64,000 nucleotides of DNA from Lojkania enalia (taxonomy: Eukaryota; Ascomycota; Dothideomycetes; Pleosporales), in the NCBI GenBank assembly GCA_010094045.1, contig ML986796.1, positions 5,426-69,425 on the forward strand, written 5' to 3'. Shown here one piece after another: positions 61,136 to 64,000 of this stretch (its first letter is position 1; every line of letters starts with the position of its first letter). The notes below the pieces were generated by a model. The model worked only from the letters and a program-made list of their open reading frames with translations. It was not told the DNA's origin and did not search any database. The translations under genes and the position numbers were made by a program.

Positions 61136-62188
61136 TTCCACCATCGAAGCGGCCAAACCATCGAAGCGGCCACTTTTTCTTGGCATTACAAACACTACGT
61201 ACGAACTATAATGAATCTACAATGCGACCTTCTATTAATTCAACAAGAAGGTAGAATTGAGCTTGCCTTACAGGCGTATAAATCAGGCCAGTTTAAGAGC
61301 GTGCGACGCGCTGCTATAGCTTTTAACGTACGACATCAACGACTCTCTGCTCGACTTCACGGAATCGCGTTTCGCCCTCGTATACAACCAAATCGCCAGA
61401 AGCTTATAGTAACCGAAAAACAAACAATCGTACAATATATTCTTAACCTTAATTCGCGAGGATTTGCGCCCCAGCTATACAAGGTAGCAGATATGGTAGA
61501 TAAACTATTAGGCGTACGTGGTGGAACACCTGTAGGAAAGAATTGGCCTAAACGATTCGTAGCGCGTACGGACGAGCTTAAAACAGCCTTTAATCGAGTA
61601 AAGGATCGCTAAAGAATAAAACAAGAGAATCTAGAGGTTATCAACGCGTAGTTTAAGCTCATACGGGACACAATTGCGAAATATGGCATACACAATGATA
61701 ATATCTACAACTTTAATAAGACAGGCTTTTAGATGGGTGTTATTGGCACTATAAAGGTTGTCACAGGTTCAGAACGTCGTACGAGGCCTACTCTTATACA
61801 GCCAGGCAATCGCGAGTGGGTTACAGTTATCTAGAGCATCTGCGCTACTGCGTACGCGACCCCGCCATTCATTATCTATAAAGGACGCGTCTATATCTCT
61901 ACATAGTATAAAGAAGCAGGTATACCGTACGATTGGAAAATTTCAGTCTCTGAGAACGGCTGGACAAATAACGCGCTTGGTCTTGAGTGGCTAAAGTACT
62001 TTGATAAGCATATAAAGATGCGTTAGGTAGGGTCGTACAGGCTACTTATTTTAGACGGCCATAAAAGCCACCTTAACCAGGAATTTAAGGATTACTGCCT
62101 CGTACGAAAGATCCTAACGCTTTATATGCCTTCTCATTCATCGCATATACTTCAGCCTCTTGATATGGTTTGCTTCTCGCCGTTGAAG
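61136..62188 (+). mobile_element. Fot-B copy 3: best-preserved copy, cut by Gypsy-5
   Basis: Starts after TA with TTCCACCATCGAAGC and has two perfect 17-bp units (CCATCGAAGCGGCCAAA and CCATCGAAGCGGCCACT). It is collinear with Fot-B copies 1 and 2 but keeps many CA and TG dinucleotides they have lost. Similarity stops at 62,188, in the DDE domain, exactly where the Gypsy-5 LTR begins, so the remaining part should lie beyond the right window edge. Confidence 0.9.
61211..62188 (+). pseudogene. Fot1/pogo-type transposase, 3' end outside the window
   Basis: Cut-and-paste transposase. The ATG at 61,211 begins an open frame of 133 codons. Residues about 10-60 (RIELALQAYKSGQFKSVRRA) form a Psq-type helix-turn-helix and residues about 65-125 (TEKQTIVQYILNLNSRGFAP, then KNWPKRFVAR) a CENP-B-type second DNA-binding fold. 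A TAA at 61,610 (CAA expected) ends the open part. Beyond it the same frame reads NIYNFNKTGF (first catalytic Asp changed to Asn), SENGWTNNALGLEWLKYFDK, YRLLILDGHKSHL (second Asp intact) and MPSHSSHILQPLD. All five or six stops fit C-to-T or G-to-A changes of Gln or Trp codons. The third acidic residue would be in the missing part or just beyond. Confidence 0.88.
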
Positions 62189-62589
62189 TGTTATGAACAC
62201 AGAACGCCAAGAGGCACCGCCTCTGTGGCTAGGGCTTGATCCAACATCAGCCACTGTGGAGGTCGACTCGGACGAGGACCGACAAGGTAATAACAGGCAG
62301 AAGCATGTTGGGAACCAGTCATCGGACAGTGAGCAGTGGGACTGCGGGAACTGGGGAGATGATTGGCTGGACGACGAAGCATGGCACAACCTATGCACGT
62401 GACTATGGCAGAAGTGTTAGGTATGGCAGGATAGACCTGACAAACCTGACAGACCTAACAAGCTAGGCTTAGCAGTCTTGGACTTAACTATATAAGAGGG
62501 GGGATCTTCTTGCAGAGATTAAGTCCTTTGTAGTTATTCTCGCAGATTTATCTCGTTACTCTATTAGACTTCTAAATATACTTGTTACA
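62189..62589 (+). repeat. Gypsy-5 5' LTR (about 401 bp)
   Basis: Begins TGTTATGAACACAG and ends ATACTTGTTACA, that is TGT...ACA. It has a TATA-like box (CTATATAAGAGG) near 62,490. The preceding five bases TGAAG (62,184-62,188) are the presumed target duplication. The left edge is inferred from where the Fot-B similarity ends; a shorter LTR starting at 62,415 (TGTTAGG) is possible but would leave 226 bp unexplained. A 69-codon open frame at 62,193-62,402 lies inside the LTR and is probably fortuitous. Confidence 0.7.
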
Positions 62590-62799
62590 TTCGAAGACCT
62601 GGCGAACCTAATACTCTCTCTTCACTAAAGCTACTACCTCTAACCAACCTAATATAAATAAGGCCCCGGCGCGTATACGACTGCAACAGCGGTTGTTATA
62701 TATACTAGCGGTATATAGGTTAGTAATATAATAACTACCTAACGTTAAGAGAATAGGAACTATCTAGAAATGTCTACTATATTGTAAAGTTAAGTTATA

Positions 62800-63735
62800 A
62801 TAACCTAAAGGCTGTAAGCTCTAGAAGAAACTATAGTATAGAAAGTATAGGAACAGGAGACCTATATTATATAGATATAATATAAACTAGCCGCAGCTAG
62901 AACCGACCTAGCTAAAGCTAAATAATAAGTATAAGCTAAGATAGCTTTACTAAGAAAGTTTAATAGTAAGAAAGAATATGTTAACCCTTTTCTTATATTA
63001 ATAAAGCTATACTTTAGGTTTAATAGTACAACCTTCTTTCTAGATAAGAATAAGATCTTAGCTACAATAATAAATATAAAAGAGATACTGCTAGTATAGG
63101 CTAAACTATTTATAGTAGATTAGCTAGAGAATAGAGGTAATATAAAGAAGACTAGAGAATCTATAAACAAACTCTTTAAGAGCTGAGAAGAATTTAAGAA
63201 TAAGGTCCGAAATATTTTTAGAAAAGTAGACGTAGAATAAGAAGTATAAAGGAAGCTACTAAGGCTAACTTAGACTAAGAGAGTAACAGATTATACTATA
63301 GAATTCTAGAGACTTAATACTAGACTAGGATAGGACGATAGTATATTAGTAGGAATCTTCTATAAAGGTCTTAAGGATAAGGTTAAGGATAACTTAGCTA
63401 GAGAAGAAAGGCTAATAGAACTATTAGAAATAATCGAATTAGCGGTTAGGATTAATAACTATTAATATAAGTAAGAGATAAAGAAAAGATTTTAGCCGCA
63501 GACATTTATACTAGTAAAGAAAGAAAGTAAGATAGCGCTATAGGACGGTAATCTAATAGTCCTTAGAAAAGTTGAAAAGGATAAGGGAAAGAACTACTAA
63601 TAATTAAGGATGAGTAATCTTAAGAAAGAAAGGCTTAAGAAGGGAGCGTACTTTCTATATAGATAGAAAGGGTACTATATAAAAGAATATTTAAGTAAGA
63701 AGAAAGAAGCCCGTATAATAACTATATAACCTACT
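62800..63735 (+). pseudogene. Gypsy-5 gag, RIP-inactivated
   Basis: Plus-strand frames show the retrotransposon gag core: LRLT.TKRVTDYTIEF.RLNTRLG and VGIFYKGLKDKVKDNLAREE near 63,260-63,410, and IELAVRINNY near 63,436. A CCHC zinc knuckle follows at about 63,645-63,690, readable as AYFLYR.KGYYIKEY with each Cys changed to Tyr and the His to Tyr. Many TAG/TAA codons break the frame. It would have formed the capsid. The pol frame should start near or after the window edge. Confidence 0.72.
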
Positions 63736-64000
63736 AACAGATACTAATAACTAATATAGTACTGGACGTATTATATAGATAATAGATATAGGACGTACCG
63801 TTTAGTAAAAGAAGAAAGCAATTATTAGCTATAGTTAAAAAGGGTAGTAGTAGTTATTAGAAATATAGAATATCCACCAGGTACACCTAGACTTAATAGT
63901 ACAACAATTCTAGAAAGAATAAAGTAAAAGAAGTACTAGATCTATAATAAAATATACTAGGTAAAACTATACCCTTAAAAGTACTGGAACATCCCGTTTA

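Larger units (their letters stand above)
62189..64000 (+). mobile_element. Gypsy-5: Ty3/gypsy retrotransposon, continues past the window
   Basis: 5' LTR, then a primer-site region beginning TTCGAAGACCTGGCG at 62,590, then gag on the plus strand. The interior is strongly RIPped from about 62,640 on, while the LTR itself is only lightly changed. The element is inserted in Fot-B copy 3. The window ends soon after gag. Confidence 0.82.

Noticed and set aside
62193..62466. ORFs of 69-86 codons on both strands
   Set aside because: They fall inside the inferred Gypsy-5 LTR and overlap each other; composition is acidic and Trp-rich but matches nothing I know.

Overview
The window looks like an AT-rich, transposon-filled stretch of a filamentous ascomycete (Pezizomycotina) genome that has been mutated by repeat-induced point mutation (RIP). 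In the AT-rich blocks CpA and TpG are almost absent, TpA is very common and CpG survives. Recognisable transposon reading frames carry Gln/Trp-to-stop and Asp-to-Asn changes. Both are the pattern expected of C-to-T mutation at CpA. Nothing here is prokaryotic. The species cannot be named from the sequence.

Layout. 1-6,998: Gypsy-1, a Ty3/gypsy chromovirus on the minus strand, inserted in a Fot1/pogo-type DNA transposon. 7,573-9,483: a second Fot1/pogo family (Fot-C). 9,605-24,926: one Ty1/copia element (Copia-1, minus) split by a 6-kb chromovirus (Gypsy-3) and two Fot1/pogo elements (Fot-A, Fot-B); its ends carry matching 204-bp LTRs and a 5-bp target duplication. 24,993-30,847: Fot-C fragment, telomere-like minisatellite, Fot-B copy with a 10-N gap and an assembly duplication, AT minisatellite, Fot-A copy. 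31,606-31,884: solo LTR of Gypsy-1. 32,943-38,038: structurally complete Copia-2 (plus) inside an unidentified element. 38,508-38,737: N gap. 38,738-about 41,890: hAT element. 42,051-42,665: telomere-like minisatellite and Fot-C fragment. 43,382-54,394: old Gypsy-2 chromovirus (minus) with a younger copy of the same family (plus, 48,253-53,756) inserted in its gag.

54,640-60,960 is a 6-kb island of normal base composition. It holds a broken siderophore-transporter gene, a broken arylsulfotransferase-like gene on the opposite strand, and one intact gene, a fungal sulfotransferase-like P-loop protein (59,779-60,789), probably the only intact host gene here. From 61,136 the transposons resume: a lightly mutated Fot-B copy interrupted by a further Ty3/gypsy element (Gypsy-5) that runs off the right edge.

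How it fits together. Six LTR insertions have two visible flanks, and all six show 5-bp target duplications (five perfect, one with a single C/T difference), so the order of insertion can be read. All three Fot1/pogo families have 17-bp iterated terminal repeats. Three gypsy elements end in a chromodomain, which fits repeated insertion into silent, already RIPped DNA. The host pseudogene nearest the repeats carries RIP-type stop codons, suggesting mutation leaked from the repeat block into the gene island.
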